Positions 9,073 to 17,361 of a stretch of DNA of 64,000 nt are shown here, in pieces; the stretch's first letter is position 1, and each line of letters begins with the position of its first letter. Made by a program: the position numbers and the translations under genes. Source of the DNA: Oscillospiraceae bacterium (GTDB lineage Bacteria > Bacillota > Clostridia > Oscillospirales > Oscillospiraceae); NCBI GenBank assembly GCA_017538965.1, contig JAFYHU010000080.1, positions 186,001-250,000 of the forward strand. Reading direction: 5' to 3'. Below the pieces are notes generated by a model that saw only the letters and a list, made by a program, of their open reading frames with translations, searched no databases and was not told the origin of the DNA.

Positions 9073-9107
9073 TTGCGAATTTTACCATCCTTTTCCATAA
9101 TTCGCAA
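9073..9107 (-). promoter_or_regulatory. Promoter inside an inverted-repeat operator for the DUF4143-type gene
   Basis: Minus strand TTGCGA, 17-bp spacer, TAAAAT. A perfect 9-bp inverted repeat (TTGCGAATT at 9073-9081, AATTCGCAA at 9099-9107) spans exactly the -10 and -35 boxes. Further TTCGAAAT- and TTCCGAAT-like half-sites continue to about 9150. The arrangement suggests a repressor site. Confidence 0.55.
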
Positions 9108-9170
9108 TAGTATTACGAAATTTTCCGAATTATTCCGAAATTCGAAATAAAAACGACATCAAACGCATCC

Positions 9171-9200
9171 TTGACAACTCTTCCCTGAACATGCTACTTT
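9171..9200 (+). promoter_or_regulatory. Predicted promoter of the ABC exporter operon
   Basis: TTGACA, 18-bp spacer, TACTTT, followed by CCGGAG before the ATG at 9254. Confidence 0.55.
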
Positions 9201-9253
9201 TTGAATGAGTTGACGGATAAGGAAAACAGTCACGGAGTTCCGGAGAAGAATAT

Positions 9254-9955
9254 ATGAGCTATATTACTTTTGATCAGGTATGCAAAGATTATCCCGCCGG
9301 GGACTCCGTGGTCCACGCGGCGGATCATGTCTCCTTCGGCATCGAAAAGGGCGAGCTGTGCGTCATTCTGGGGCACAGCGGCGCGGGGAAAACCACCGTG
9401 CTGAACCTGCTCGGAGGGATGGACCGGGCTACTTCCGGACGCATTGCCGTCGGGGACAGGATTGTCACGGACATGAACGACCGGCAGTTGACAGAGTACC
9501 GGCGCCTGGACGTGGGATTTGTCTTTCAATTTTATAACCTGATGCATAATCTGACGGCGCTGGAAAACGTGGAGCTGGCGCAGCAGGTGTGCCCCAATGC
9601 CCTGAATCCCGTTCAGGTCATGGAGCAGGTCGGTCTCGGCGACCGGATGAACAACTTCCCGGCGCAGCTCTCCGGCGGAGAGCAGCAGCGAGTGTCCATT
9701 GCCCGGGCCCTGTGCAAGAACCCCGCGCTTCTGCTTTGCGACGAACCCACCGGCGCGCTGGACAGCAAGACCGGCGAGCAGGTGCTGGAGCTGCTGACCC
9801 GGCTGTGCCGGGATTACAGCACCACGGTCGTCATCATCACGCATAACGCTTCCATTGCCCCGCTCGGAAACCGGATTATACGGCTGAAGAACGGAATGGT
9901 ACAGGAAGTGACGATCAACGAGCATCCCATTCGAGTTGAGGAAATCCAATGGTAG
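9254..9955 (+). CDS. ABC transporter ATPase, MacB/LolD type
   Basis: Cytoplasmic ATPase of 233 residues that drives the FtsX-type permease encoded next. Walker A is GHSGAGKTT (40-48). The ABC signature [15 protein letters not shown] and Walker [14 protein letters not shown] are intact, with an ITHN H-loop. Short single-domain ATPases ending soon after the H-loop are typical of MacB/LolD exporters for peptides, antibiotics or lipoproteins. The stop overlaps the permease start by 7 bp, indicating coupled translation. No adjacent two-component system is present, so the antimicrobial-sensing Bce type is less likely. Confidence 0.92.
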   Translation: MSYITFDQVCKDYPAGDSVVHAADHVSFGIEKGELCVILGHSGAGKTTVLNLLGGMDRATSGRIAVGDRIVTDMNDRQLTEYRRLDVGFVFQFYNLMHNLTALENVELAQQVCPNALNPVQVMEQVGLGDRMNNFPAQLSGGEQQRVSIARALCKNPALLLCDEPTGALDSKTGEQVLELLTRLCRDYSTTVVIITHNASIAPLGNRIIRLKNGMVQEVTINEHPIRVEEIQW

Positions 9956-12276
9956 CACGCGCGCGGCGCAACTCTCCTCTTTATAAGAAGCTGCTGCGGG
10001 ATATGCGGGAAAACGCCATGCAGTTTATCGCCATGGCTCTGCTGTGCTTTCTGGCCATCTGGGTCTTTTCCGGACTGGACGGCACCTGGCGGCTGATGGA
10101 TCTCACCGTGGAGACCTATTTTGAGGAATGCCGCATCGCGGACTTTTGGGTGAATGCGGCCTCCCTTTCACGGCAGGATCTGGATCGGATAGCACATGTG
10201 GAGGGCGTGGAATCCGTCCAGCCACGCACCTCGATCACGGTGGATGCGGAAGACCTGGGGGACGATGTTGAGGCGGCCCTGGAAATCTACGAAGGGGACT
10301 TTGTCATCAACAAACCATACCTCCGTTCCGGCAGCCTCCTCCAATCCGGTGATACCAAGGGCTGCCTGATGGAGGAACAGTTTGCCGAGGCGCACGGGCT
10401 GGCTCCCGGAGATTCCGTGACCCTGACCGTGGCCGGACAGCAGATGCGCTTTCTCATCCGCGGGACGGTCTTTTCGGCGGAATACACGATTACCAGCAAA
10501 GAGTCCGCACCCGATCCGGAGCATTACGGATTTATCATCCTCTCCCATGCTGCCGTTCCGACGCTGCCCTATACCAACGCCATTGTGAAGCTGGCTCCCG
10601 GCACCGATCCGGCTCTGGCGGAGACAGCCCTGAAGGATGCCGTACCCGGCGCGCTGGTGGTGCCCTCTTCCTCTCATAAAAATGTATCCACCGCCCGGAG
10701 CTACGCGACGATGTTTCGGTCGTTGACCTATTCCTTCCCGCTGCTGACCTTCTCGGTGGCAGCCCTGATTGTAGTCTCTACGCTCAAGCGCATGATCGAC
10801 AAGGAACGGCTGGAGATCGGCACCCTGAAGGCTCTGGGCTACACAGATCGCGAAATCCGGAATCATTATCTCTGGTACGCGCTGCTCCCCTCGGCCGCAG
10901 GTTCTCTTGTCGGTCTGTATGTCGGCTGGTATACCCTGCCGGACGTGATTTGGACCATGATGATCCATAACGCCTGCTATCCCTATATGCTCCGGCCTCC
11001 CGTGAGCCTTGCCTCCTATGGTATGACGGCGGTGGCCGTGGCGCTGTCGGTCTGGATCTGTATCGTGACGCTGCGCCGATCTCTCAGGGAACAGACGGCC
11101 GAACTCATGCGGCCCAAGCCGCCCAAAAGCGGCACGCACATTCTGCTGGAACGCTGTACCTGGCTGTGGCGGCGCTTTTCTTTCAATACCAAGATGATCG
11201 TCCGGAACCTTCTCCGCAACAAGGGCCGAACCATCATCATGCTGGTCGGAATCATCTGCTGCAATATGATGATCATCACCACCTTCGGCATGCAGGAATC
11301 GGTCTCCTACTTCATGGGGCAGTATTTCGGAGGAACACTCAGCTACGACCTGCGCGTGAATCTCCGGGAAGGCGAGACCGGAACGCTGGAGAGCTATCAA
11401 AACCGTCTGAATGCCGGGGCGGTAGAGGGGGTCATGGAAAAAAGCGTGTCCCTCAGCGGCCGCCGCACCAGCCGCGCCTGCCTGCTCACCGTGCTGGAGG
11501 ATGATCAGACGATTATTCGGCTCACTGCGGATCAGGAAGTGCTGCCTATGCCGGAGAAGGACGCGGTCATCAGCCGGAAACTGGCCAAGGTGACGGGGAT
11601 CGAGCTCGGTGACACGGTGGAAGTTTTCCTGGTAGGAGAGACCGAGCCCCTGAAGCTTGCTATCCGGGACTTTGCCGAGACCAATTCCGGACAGGGCCTC
11701 TTTATGAGCAGACAGGCCTGGGAGAAATGCCGCAAGGGCGGATTTGAAGTCACGGCTCTGCTGATCCGCGATCCGGACGAGAGCTGCCTGCACCGCCTGG
11801 ATGAGATGGATGAGGTTAAGGAGATCAAGCGCATCGAAGATCAGTTTGCTGACGGCATGACCCTCCTGGACGCGACCGAGACCGCCTTTTCCATCCTGTC
11901 GGGTGTGGCGCTGGGTCTGGCCTTTGTCATCTGCTACAATATGGGCCTCATGAACTTTACCGAACGGGTCCGGGATTACGCAACCCTGAAGGTGCTGGGG
12001 TATCATCAGCGGGAAATCCGTTCTCTGATGCTGCGTGAAAGCGGCCTGACCGCACTGCTCGGCGTGTTGCTCGGCATTCTTCCGGGCATTGCCATGGTAG
12101 ATATTCTGCTGCGGATCTGCGAGTTTGAGTCCATGGTATTCGTGAGTTATGTCAGCTTCCGCTCCGTGTGGATGGCCAGCGTCATTACCTTCGTGTTTAC
12201 GCTGTTTGTGGAATGGCTGCTGACCCGGAAGGTACGGGGCATTGACATGGTCGAAGCCCTGAAGAGTGTGGAATGA
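9949..12276 (+). CDS. ABC transporter permease with two FtsX domains
   Basis: Polytopic membrane protein of 775 residues. TM1 near residues 20-45 is followed by an extracytoplasmic MacB_PCD-like region. A three-helix FtsX domain begins near residue 255 (FPLLTFSVAALIVVSTLKRM...LGYTDREIRNHY). A second half repeats the pattern from about residue 415 (NLLRNKGRTIIMLVGIICCNMM), with a second extracytoplasmic domain and a C-terminal FtsX domain (KVLGYHQREIRSLMLRE). The duplicated layout is typical of single-chain permeases in Firmicutes. Partners are the ATPase upstream and the adaptor-like protein downstream. The substrate is unknown. Confidence 0.9.
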   Translation: MVARARRNSPLYKKLLRDMRENAMQFIAMALLCFLAIWVFSGLDGTWRLMDLTVETYFEECRIADFWVNAASLSRQDLDRIAHVEGVESVQPRTSITVDAEDLGDDVEAALEIYEGDFVINKPYLRSGSLLQSGDTKGCLMEEQFAEAHGLAPGDSVTLTVAGQQMRFLIRGTVFSAEYTITSKESAPDPEHYGFIILSHAAVPTLPYTNAIVKLAPGTDPALAETALKDAVPGALVVPSSSHKNVSTARSYATMFRSLTYSFPLLTFSVAALIVVSTLKRMIDKERLEIGTLKALGYTDREIRNHYLWYALLPSAAGSLVGLYVGWYTLPDVIWTMMIHNACYPYMLRPPVSLASYGMTAVAVALSVWICIVTLRRSLREQTAELMRPKPPKSGTHILLERCTWLWRRFSFNTKMIVRNLLRNKGRTIIMLVGIICCNMMIITTFGMQESVSYFMGQYFGGTLSYDLRVNLREGETGTLESYQNRLNAGAVEGVMEKSVSLSGRRTSRACLLTVLEDDQTIIRLTADQEVLPMPEKDAVISRKLAKVTGIELGDTVEVFLVGETEPLKLAIRDFAETNSGQGLFMSRQAWEKCRKGGFEVTALLIRDPDESCLHRLDEMDEVKEIKRIEDQFADGMTLLDATETAFSILSGVALGLAFVICYNMGLMNFTERVRDYATLKVLGYHQREIRSLMLRESGLTALLGVLLGILPGIAMVDILLRICEFESMVFVSYVSFRSVWMASVITFVFTLFVEWLLTRKVRGIDMVEALKSVE

Positions 12277-12292
12277 GAGGAGAAGCAATCCT

Positions 12293-13354
12293 ATGAGAAA
12301 GATACTCGGTTTTCTTGTCTGCCTGGTGCTGCTGGCGGCTATGACGGCCGTTCCTGCGGCTGCAGAAACCGATTTGACCGCTTATTCGATTTCCAACGGC
12401 ACCGTGCAGGCTTCCGCTTTCGACGACCTGACGGCGCCCTGCTCCGGCACCCTGCTGCCCTTTGACTGGAGCATCGGAGACACGGTGGAGGCCGGAACCG
12501 TTCTGTTTCAGATGATGACCACTCGGATTACGGCTCCGGAGAACGGGATCGTGAGCTGCCTCTTTGTCGAAGAAGGGGACAGTGCCGATGCCGCCATGAG
12601 CACCTACGGAGCCGTGGCGACGCTGGAACCCGAGCATCTGCTGCGGATGCACGGCAATTACAACGGAGCGCACCAGGAGCAGGATTGTCTGCACATTCAT
12701 GTCGGACAGCCTCTCTTTTTCAAGCTCGGGCATGAAAAAGGCTCCGGCGTCGTCATTTCAAACAGTGACAGAGACTATGAGGTGGAGATTTTCACCGGCG
12801 AATACAACATCGACAAGATTCTCACGCTGTATAAGGATGAGGATTATGATTACCACGGCCGGGTGGGCGAAGGCAAGGTGTACAGGCGCGACGACGTGAC
12901 CATCGGCGCCTCCTGCGTGGTGACGGAGCTGCTCGTGAAACGGGGCGACAGCGTGAAGAAGGGCGATACGCTTCTTCTGCTTCTTCCGCCTGACGCGGAT
13001 CTCGGCGCCGTCCCCGATGTGACCGCGCCGTCCGCGGGCGTGATCTCCACGGTGGGGGCTGCCTCCGGTCAGCAGGTCTGGAAGGGCCAGCTGCTGGCCC
13101 GGATCAGCCGCACCGATTCGCTGGAAATCGTCGCGGATGTGGATGAGATGGATCTGAACGGCCTGAAGGTGGGCGACCGGGTTCCCGTAACGCTGGACAC
13201 GAACGAGAGTGAGATCTTGACCGGTACCGTCACCGAGATCTCAGGCCTCGGCGTCACACGGCAGAATGCCGCCTATTTCACCGTCCACCTCACCGTGGAC
13301 AAGAGCGATCTGATGCTCGGCCAGAGTGCCTCGGTGTACCTGCCCAGAAATTGA
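12293..13354 (+). CDS. HlyD/MacA-like exporter adaptor subunit
   Basis: Secreted or membrane-anchored protein of 353 residues. The start is set at the ATG at 12293 because it is followed by a signal peptide (MRKILGFLVCLVLLAAMTAV) and preceded by GAGGAGAAG. An in-frame ATG at 12266 lies inside the permease gene. Two biotinyl/lipoyl-like hairpin segments are visible (SIGDTVEAGTVLFQM...APENGIVSCLFVEEGD and VKRGDSVKKGDTLLLL...APSAGVIS). A beta-barrel follows (VADVDEMDLNGLKVGDRVPVTL...GTVTEISGLG). This is the layout of RND/MacA-type adaptors, here without an obvious coiled-coil hairpin. It probably forms the extracellular part of the ABC exporter. Confidence 0.85.
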   Translation: MRKILGFLVCLVLLAAMTAVPAAAETDLTAYSISNGTVQASAFDDLTAPCSGTLLPFDWSIGDTVEAGTVLFQMMTTRITAPENGIVSCLFVEEGDSADAAMSTYGAVATLEPEHLLRMHGNYNGAHQEQDCLHIHVGQPLFFKLGHEKGSGVVISNSDRDYEVEIFTGEYNIDKILTLYKDEDYDYHGRVGEGKVYRRDDVTIGASCVVTELLVKRGDSVKKGDTLLLLLPPDADLGAVPDVTAPSAGVISTVGAASGQQVWKGQLLARISRTDSLEIVADVDEMDLNGLKVGDRVPVTLDTNESEILTGTVTEISGLGVTRQNAAYFTVHLTVDKSDLMLGQSASVYLPRN

Positions 13355-13394
13355 AGACAAACCTGCAGATGAAAGAGAAGAGAGGAGCGTTCCG

Positions 13395-14300
13395 ATGAGC
13401 ATGGAAGACAAAGACTGGCTTCAGCGGGAATATGAGAAAAGACAGATGCCCGGCGAAGCGGACGACGAGGAAGAACTGCCGGAAGAATGGGAGAAGGACG
13501 AAGACGATCTGTGGATCGGCGCTGAGCCGGGCGAGGAAGACGCAGAGGATGATTCGGACAGCAATCCCGGAACACGGAAGGCAAAACGGCAGAACGGCTC
13601 AAAATGGAAGTGGGCTGTTATCGTGCTGGGTATCCTTGCCGTACTTGCGGCGGCTCTGCTGGTGATCGGCAGGACCGGGTGGGGAAGCAGCTTCCTGCAT
13701 AAAAAGGATGCGGAAGTGAAGATAGAAGCTGAGGAAGAGACAGAAACAGAGACGGAAACGGCGACAGAAGCAGCGACGGAAGCAGAGACCCCGACCGTCG
13801 TTCCGGTAACGCCGATGCCGGTACAGACCGAGACGCCGGCGGTAATGGAAACGAGCGAACCGGAGAGCAAAACCGCTGTGATTCCGGCGCGTCTGGTCTA
13901 TGAGGCGTCGACACAGGAGGAATATGACCATTTTGCAGAAGAATACGGACTGACATCCGTGAAGAGGGAAACGGACGGGTCCGTAACGATGGCTTCCGAG
14001 ACAAAAGTCCCGACTGCGGATGTGAACGCACTTGCGGCCGGAATATCGGAAAAGTGCGGGGAAACGGAATGGTACATTCATTTTGAATCTGTCTCCGTCA
14101 ATGAAGATCAGACGGTAATCACCATTGTCGTAAACGATCTTTATAACAGCAGCGAGAAAGAGAGACAGGCGGTCACGGATCTCTTCCTGATGGCAGGGCT
14201 TCATGCAGTACAGTCAGGACAGAATGCACAGAGCATTCGTATGGTTTATACGAATATGGTCGGCCAGGTTGTCCTGGAGATCAGTACCAGTCCGACCTGA
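13395..14300 (+). CDS. Single-pass membrane protein of unknown function
   Basis: Predicted 301-residue protein. The ATG at 13395 is chosen because GAGGAG lies just upstream; an in-frame ATG at 13326 is inside the adaptor gene. The N-terminal 65 residues are strongly acidic. One membrane segment lies at about 73-92 (WAVIVLGILAVLAAALLVIG). A low-complexity Glu/Thr then Pro/Thr linker spans about 110-155. The C-terminal 145 residues form a mixed domain with two beta-rich stretches (WYIHFESVSVNEDQTVITIVV; MVGQVVLEIS). I recognise no family. It is 40 bp downstream of the adaptor gene and may be cotranscribed with the exporter. Confidence 0.8.
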   Translation: MSMEDKDWLQREYEKRQMPGEADDEEELPEEWEKDEDDLWIGAEPGEEDAEDDSDSNPGTRKAKRQNGSKWKWAVIVLGILAVLAAALLVIGRTGWGSSFLHKKDAEVKIEAEEETETETETATEAATEAETPTVVPVTPMPVQTETPAVMETSEPESKTAVIPARLVYEASTQEEYDHFAEEYGLTSVKRETDGSVTMASETKVPTADVNALAAGISEKCGETEWYIHFESVSVNEDQTVITIVVNDLYNSSEKERQAVTDLFLMAGLHAVQSGQNAQSIRMVYTNMVGQVVLEISTSPT

Positions 14301-14335
14301 ACGGATCGTCATATGCAACAAGCAGAAATGAAACC

Positions 14336-14364
14336 TTGACTTCAACTCTTATCTATGGTATAAA
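14336..14364 (+). promoter_or_regulatory. Predicted strong promoter of scfA
   Basis: TTGACT, 17-bp spacer, TATAAA, 32 bp before the scfA start codon, with GAAGGAG between. Confidence 0.75.
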
Positions 14365-14396
14365 ATATCCAAATCACCTTTTCGAAGGAGTATATT

Positions 14397-14555
14397 ATGG
14401 AACGCAAACATATTGTGACCCTCAATACGCGCAATCTCTGCGAGAGCGCGAAAAACGGCGGCTGCGGCGAGTGCCAGACTTCCTGCCAGTCCGCATGCAA
14501 GACCAGCTGCGGAATCGCCAACCAGAAGTGCGAAAACACCGAAGCTGAGAAGTAA
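14397..14555 (+). CDS. scfA: SCIFF ranthipeptide precursor
   Basis: Ribosomal precursor peptide of 52 residues of the 'six cysteines in forty-five' family. The conserved core GCGECQTSCQSACKTSC is followed by IANQKCE. Cysteines lie at 15, 23, 26, 30, 34, 38 and 45. Cys15 is extra relative to the usual six. The partner radical SAM enzyme ScfB installs Cys-sulfur to gamma-carbon thioethers (ranthipeptide chemistry), mainly on Thr acceptors. The gene has a consensus promoter and an AAGGAG site. A terminator stem separates it from scfB, consistent with far more precursor than enzyme. Confidence 0.95.
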   Translation: MERKHIVTLNTRNLCESAKNGGCGECQTSCQSACKTSCGIANQKCENTEAEK

Positions 14556-14572
14556 GCTATCAAAAAAGAAGG

Positions 14573-14599
14573 AATGCCGCCGGAAGGCGGCATTTTTCT
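14573..14599 (+). terminator. Terminator/attenuator between scfA and scfB
   Basis: Perfect 9-bp stem AATGCCGCC / GGCGGCATT with a GGAA loop and a following T-rich run. It ends 19 bp before the scfB start codon, so read-through must supply scfB unless a second promoter exists. Confidence 0.8.
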
Positions 14600-14617
14600 T
14601 AAACCGGGAGGATCACA

Positions 14618-16006
14618 ATGATTCATCAGTATCGGCTGAACGGCTGCAATATTGTTCTGGATGTATGCTCGGGGGCAGTCCACCTGGTGGACGACCTGGC
14701 CTTTGAGATGATTGCCCTGTATGAGTCGCATGACAGAGACGAGATCACGGCGGCAATGCTGAAAAAATACGGGTCCGCTGACCTGACAGAGGAAGAGATC
14801 GCCGACTGCTGGGACGAAATCACGGCGCTGAAGGAAGCCGGTCAGCTTTTCACGCCCGACAGCTTCGAGCCGATGGCCGGCCGCTTCAAGGAGAAGAGCG
14901 GCAATGTCATCAAGGCGCTCTGCCTGCATGTGGCGCACACCTGCAATCTCAACTGCAGCTACTGTTTTGCCAGCCAGGGCAGGTACCACGGCGAAAGGGC
15001 GGTCATGAGCCCGGAAGTCGGCAGACAGGCGCTGGACTTTCTGATTGCGCACTCCGGAACCAGGCGCAATCTGGAGGTGGACTTCTTCGGCGGCGAGCCG
15101 CTGATGAATTTTGAGACGGTCAAAGAACTGGTCCGCTATGCCCGCGCACGCGAAAAGGAGACCGGCAAAAACTTCCGCTTTACCCTGACGACGAACGGCA
15201 TGCTCATCGATGAGGACGTGATCAACTTTGCCAACCGCGAGATGAGCAACGTGGTGCTCAGCCTGGACGGCCGGAAGGAAGTGCACGACCGCTTTCGGGT
15301 GGACTATGCAGGCCGCGGAAGCTGGGAGACAGTCGTTCCGAAGTTCCAGAAGCTGGTGAAGGCGCGCGGCGGGAAAAACTACTATATGCGCGGAACCTTT
15401 ACCCACCACAATCCCGACTTCGTCCGCGACATCCGTCAGATGCTGGACCTGGGCTTTACGGAGCTGAGCATGGAGCCGGTGGTCTGTGCGCCGGACGATC
15501 CCTCCGCGCTGACGGCTGCTGACATCGAAATCGTCAAAGGACAGTACGAAGAACTGGCGGAGCTGATGCTTGAGCGGGAGAAAGAGGGGAGACCCTTTAC
15601 CTTCTATCACTACATGCTGGATCTGACCGGCGGTCCCTGCATCTACAAACGTATCTCGGGCTGCGGCTCGGGGACGGAATACATGGCGGTCACGCCCTGG
15701 GGCGATCTGTACCCCTGCCACCAGTTTGTGGGCGAGGAGCGCTTCCGCCTCGGCGATGTCTTTCACGGGCTCGACAATCCGGCCGTCAGGGACGAGTTTC
15801 GCGCCTGCAATGTCTATGCCAAACCCGAATGCCGGGACTGCTGGGCGAAGCTCTACTGCTCCGGCGGCTGCGCGGCCAACGCCTGGCACGCGGCGGGAAG
15901 CATCACCGGCGTCTATGAAGCTGGCTGCGAGCTCTTCCGCAAACGCATGGAGTGCGCGATCATGCTGGCGGCCGTCCGGCAGCAGGCAAAGCAGGAGAGA
16001 GCATGA
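14618..16006 (+). CDS. scfB: SCIFF radical SAM maturase
   Basis: Cytoplasmic 462-residue radical SAM enzyme that forms thioether crosslinks in the ScfA peptide. The N-terminal ~90 residues resemble the peptide-recognition (RRE) domain. The SAM [4Fe-4S] motif is C109-xxx-C113-xx-C116 in HTCNLNCSYCF. FFGGEPLMNF is the usual GGEP motif. The C-terminal SPASM-type region holds cysteines in GPCIYKRISGCG, LYPCHQF and CRDCWAKLYCSGGCAANAW, for auxiliary clusters. Length matches the family. The stop codon overlaps the start of the next gene (ATGA), which is unusual context for this system. Confidence 0.96.
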   Translation: MIHQYRLNGCNIVLDVCSGAVHLVDDLAFEMIALYESHDRDEITAAMLKKYGSADLTEEEIADCWDEITALKEAGQLFTPDSFEPMAGRFKEKSGNVIKALCLHVAHTCNLNCSYCFASQGRYHGERAVMSPEVGRQALDFLIAHSGTRRNLEVDFFGGEPLMNFETVKELVRYARAREKETGKNFRFTLTTNGMLIDEDVINFANREMSNVVLSLDGRKEVHDRFRVDYAGRGSWETVVPKFQKLVKARGGKNYYMRGTFTHHNPDFVRDIRQMLDLGFTELSMEPVVCAPDDPSALTAADIEIVKGQYEELAELMLEREKEGRPFTFYHYMLDLTGGPCIYKRISGCGSGTEYMAVTPWGDLYPCHQFVGEERFRLGDVFHGLDNPAVRDEFRACNVYAKPECRDCWAKLYCSGGCAANAWHAAGSITGVYEAGCELFRKRMECAIMLAAVRQQAKQERA

Positions 16007-17361
16007 ACACGCCGATCTGCGATTTTGTGCGGAGCTATGAGGCCCTGACGCCGATCCGCCTGCACATGCCCGGAAACAAAAGAGGCCAGGATATCACCGA
16101 GATCCCGGGCGCCGACGTGCTCTATGCTTCCGGGGGCATCATCCGCGAGAGCGAAGAAAACGCCGCCGCTCTGTTTCAAAGCCAGCGTACGCTGTACTCC
16201 ACGGAGGGCTCCTCTCTCTGCATCCGGGCCATGCTTTATCTTGCGCAGATGCATGCCGCCCTGCAGGGGAAGCGGGCGCGCATCGCGTCCGGGAGGAACG
16301 CGCATCGGGTTTTTCTGGAGGCGGCAGCGCTGCTGGACCCGGAGCTTTTCTTTCTCGGCACGGCGGACTCGCTGCTGACCTGTCAGATCGATCCGGAAGA
16401 ACTGGAAAAGCTGTTCCTCTCACCCGGGAAAGCCCCGACAGCGGTTTACATAACAACACCGGATTATCTCGGAAACCGAACGGACCTGCGCGCGATTGCC
16501 GAAGTCTGTCACCGCCATCAGGCACTGCTGCTGGTTGACAATGCCCACGGCGCTTATCTCCGTTTCCTGCCGGACGGCGCTCATCCTCTTGAACAGGGTG
16601 CGGACCTCTGCTGTGATTCCGCACACAAGACCCTGCCCGTCCTGACCGGGGGCGCCTGGCTCCATTTCTCGCAGGACTGCTCCGAAGAACTGGTCGCGAT
16701 GGGGGAGCGGGCGATGGCGCTGTTCGCGAGCACCAGCCCTTCCTATCTGATCCTCGCCTCGCTGGACACCATGAACGAAAAACTGGCCGGGGACTATCAG
16801 GCGCGGCTGTGGGAGACGGCGGAGCAGGTTTCGGCCTTGAAACTGACCTTGACAGAGAACGACTGGAGGCTCATCGGGAGCGAACCGCTGAAGCTGACGC
16901 TCTGCCCGAAGGAGAGAGGGATGACCGGCAGGGAACTGGCCGCCCGCCTGCGGGAAGATCGAATATATTGTGAATATTTTGACGAAGATTATGTGGTCAT
17001 GATGATCAGTCCCGAGAACCGGGAAGAGGAATTATCGGCGGTCAATCGGCGCCTGAACGCCGAACCGCGCCGGGATCCGATCAGGACAAAACCTCCGGCG
17101 GCAAGAACAGCTGAGCCGGAGAGAGTTTTAACGCCGAGAGAAGCCCTGATGCGGCCGTTTGAGACTGTCCCGGCAGAAGAGAGCCTCGGACGGATTCTGG
17201 CTTCGCCGAGCGTGAGCTGTCCGCCCGCCGTGCCGATCCTTGTCTGCGGCGAGCGCATCGACGAACAGGCTTTGGAGAGCTTCCGGTATTACGGAATCAC
17301 GTATTGCGATGTGGTAATGGAACAGAAAAACGGGAAAGAAAAAGGCAGGGGAGTAAGATGA
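16003..17361 (+). CDS. PLP-dependent Orn/Lys/Arg decarboxylase family protein
   Basis: Fold-type I PLP enzyme of 452 residues similar to YaaO/SpeA-type basic amino acid decarboxylases. RLHMPGNKRG near the N-terminus is the family's conserved opening. TTPDYLGNRTDL, VDNAHGAYL and the Schiff-base motif DSAHKTLP (Lys209) follow. The C-terminal Orn/Arg decarboxylase domain is short but present (PAEESLGRILASPSVSCPPAVPILVCGERI). The ATG at 16003 overlaps the scfB stop by 4 bp, and its own stop overlaps the GH65 start by 4 bp. Substrate (Lys, Arg or Orn) is not determinable. A role tied to the ranthipeptide is only suggested by the overlap. Confidence 0.9.
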   Translation: MNTPICDFVRSYEALTPIRLHMPGNKRGQDITEIPGADVLYASGGIIRESEENAAALFQSQRTLYSTEGSSLCIRAMLYLAQMHAALQGKRARIASGRNAHRVFLEAAALLDPELFFLGTADSLLTCQIDPEELEKLFLSPGKAPTAVYITTPDYLGNRTDLRAIAEVCHRHQALLLVDNAHGAYLRFLPDGAHPLEQGADLCCDSAHKTLPVLTGGAWLHFSQDCSEELVAMGERAMALFASTSPSYLILASLDTMNEKLAGDYQARLWETAEQVSALKLTLTENDWRLIGSEPLKLTLCPKERGMTGRELAARLREDRIYCEYFDEDYVVMMISPENREEELSAVNRRLNAEPRRDPIRTKPPAARTAEPERVLTPREALMRPFETVPAEESLGRILASPSVSCPPAVPILVCGERIDEQALESFRYYGITYCDVVMEQKNGKEKGRGVR

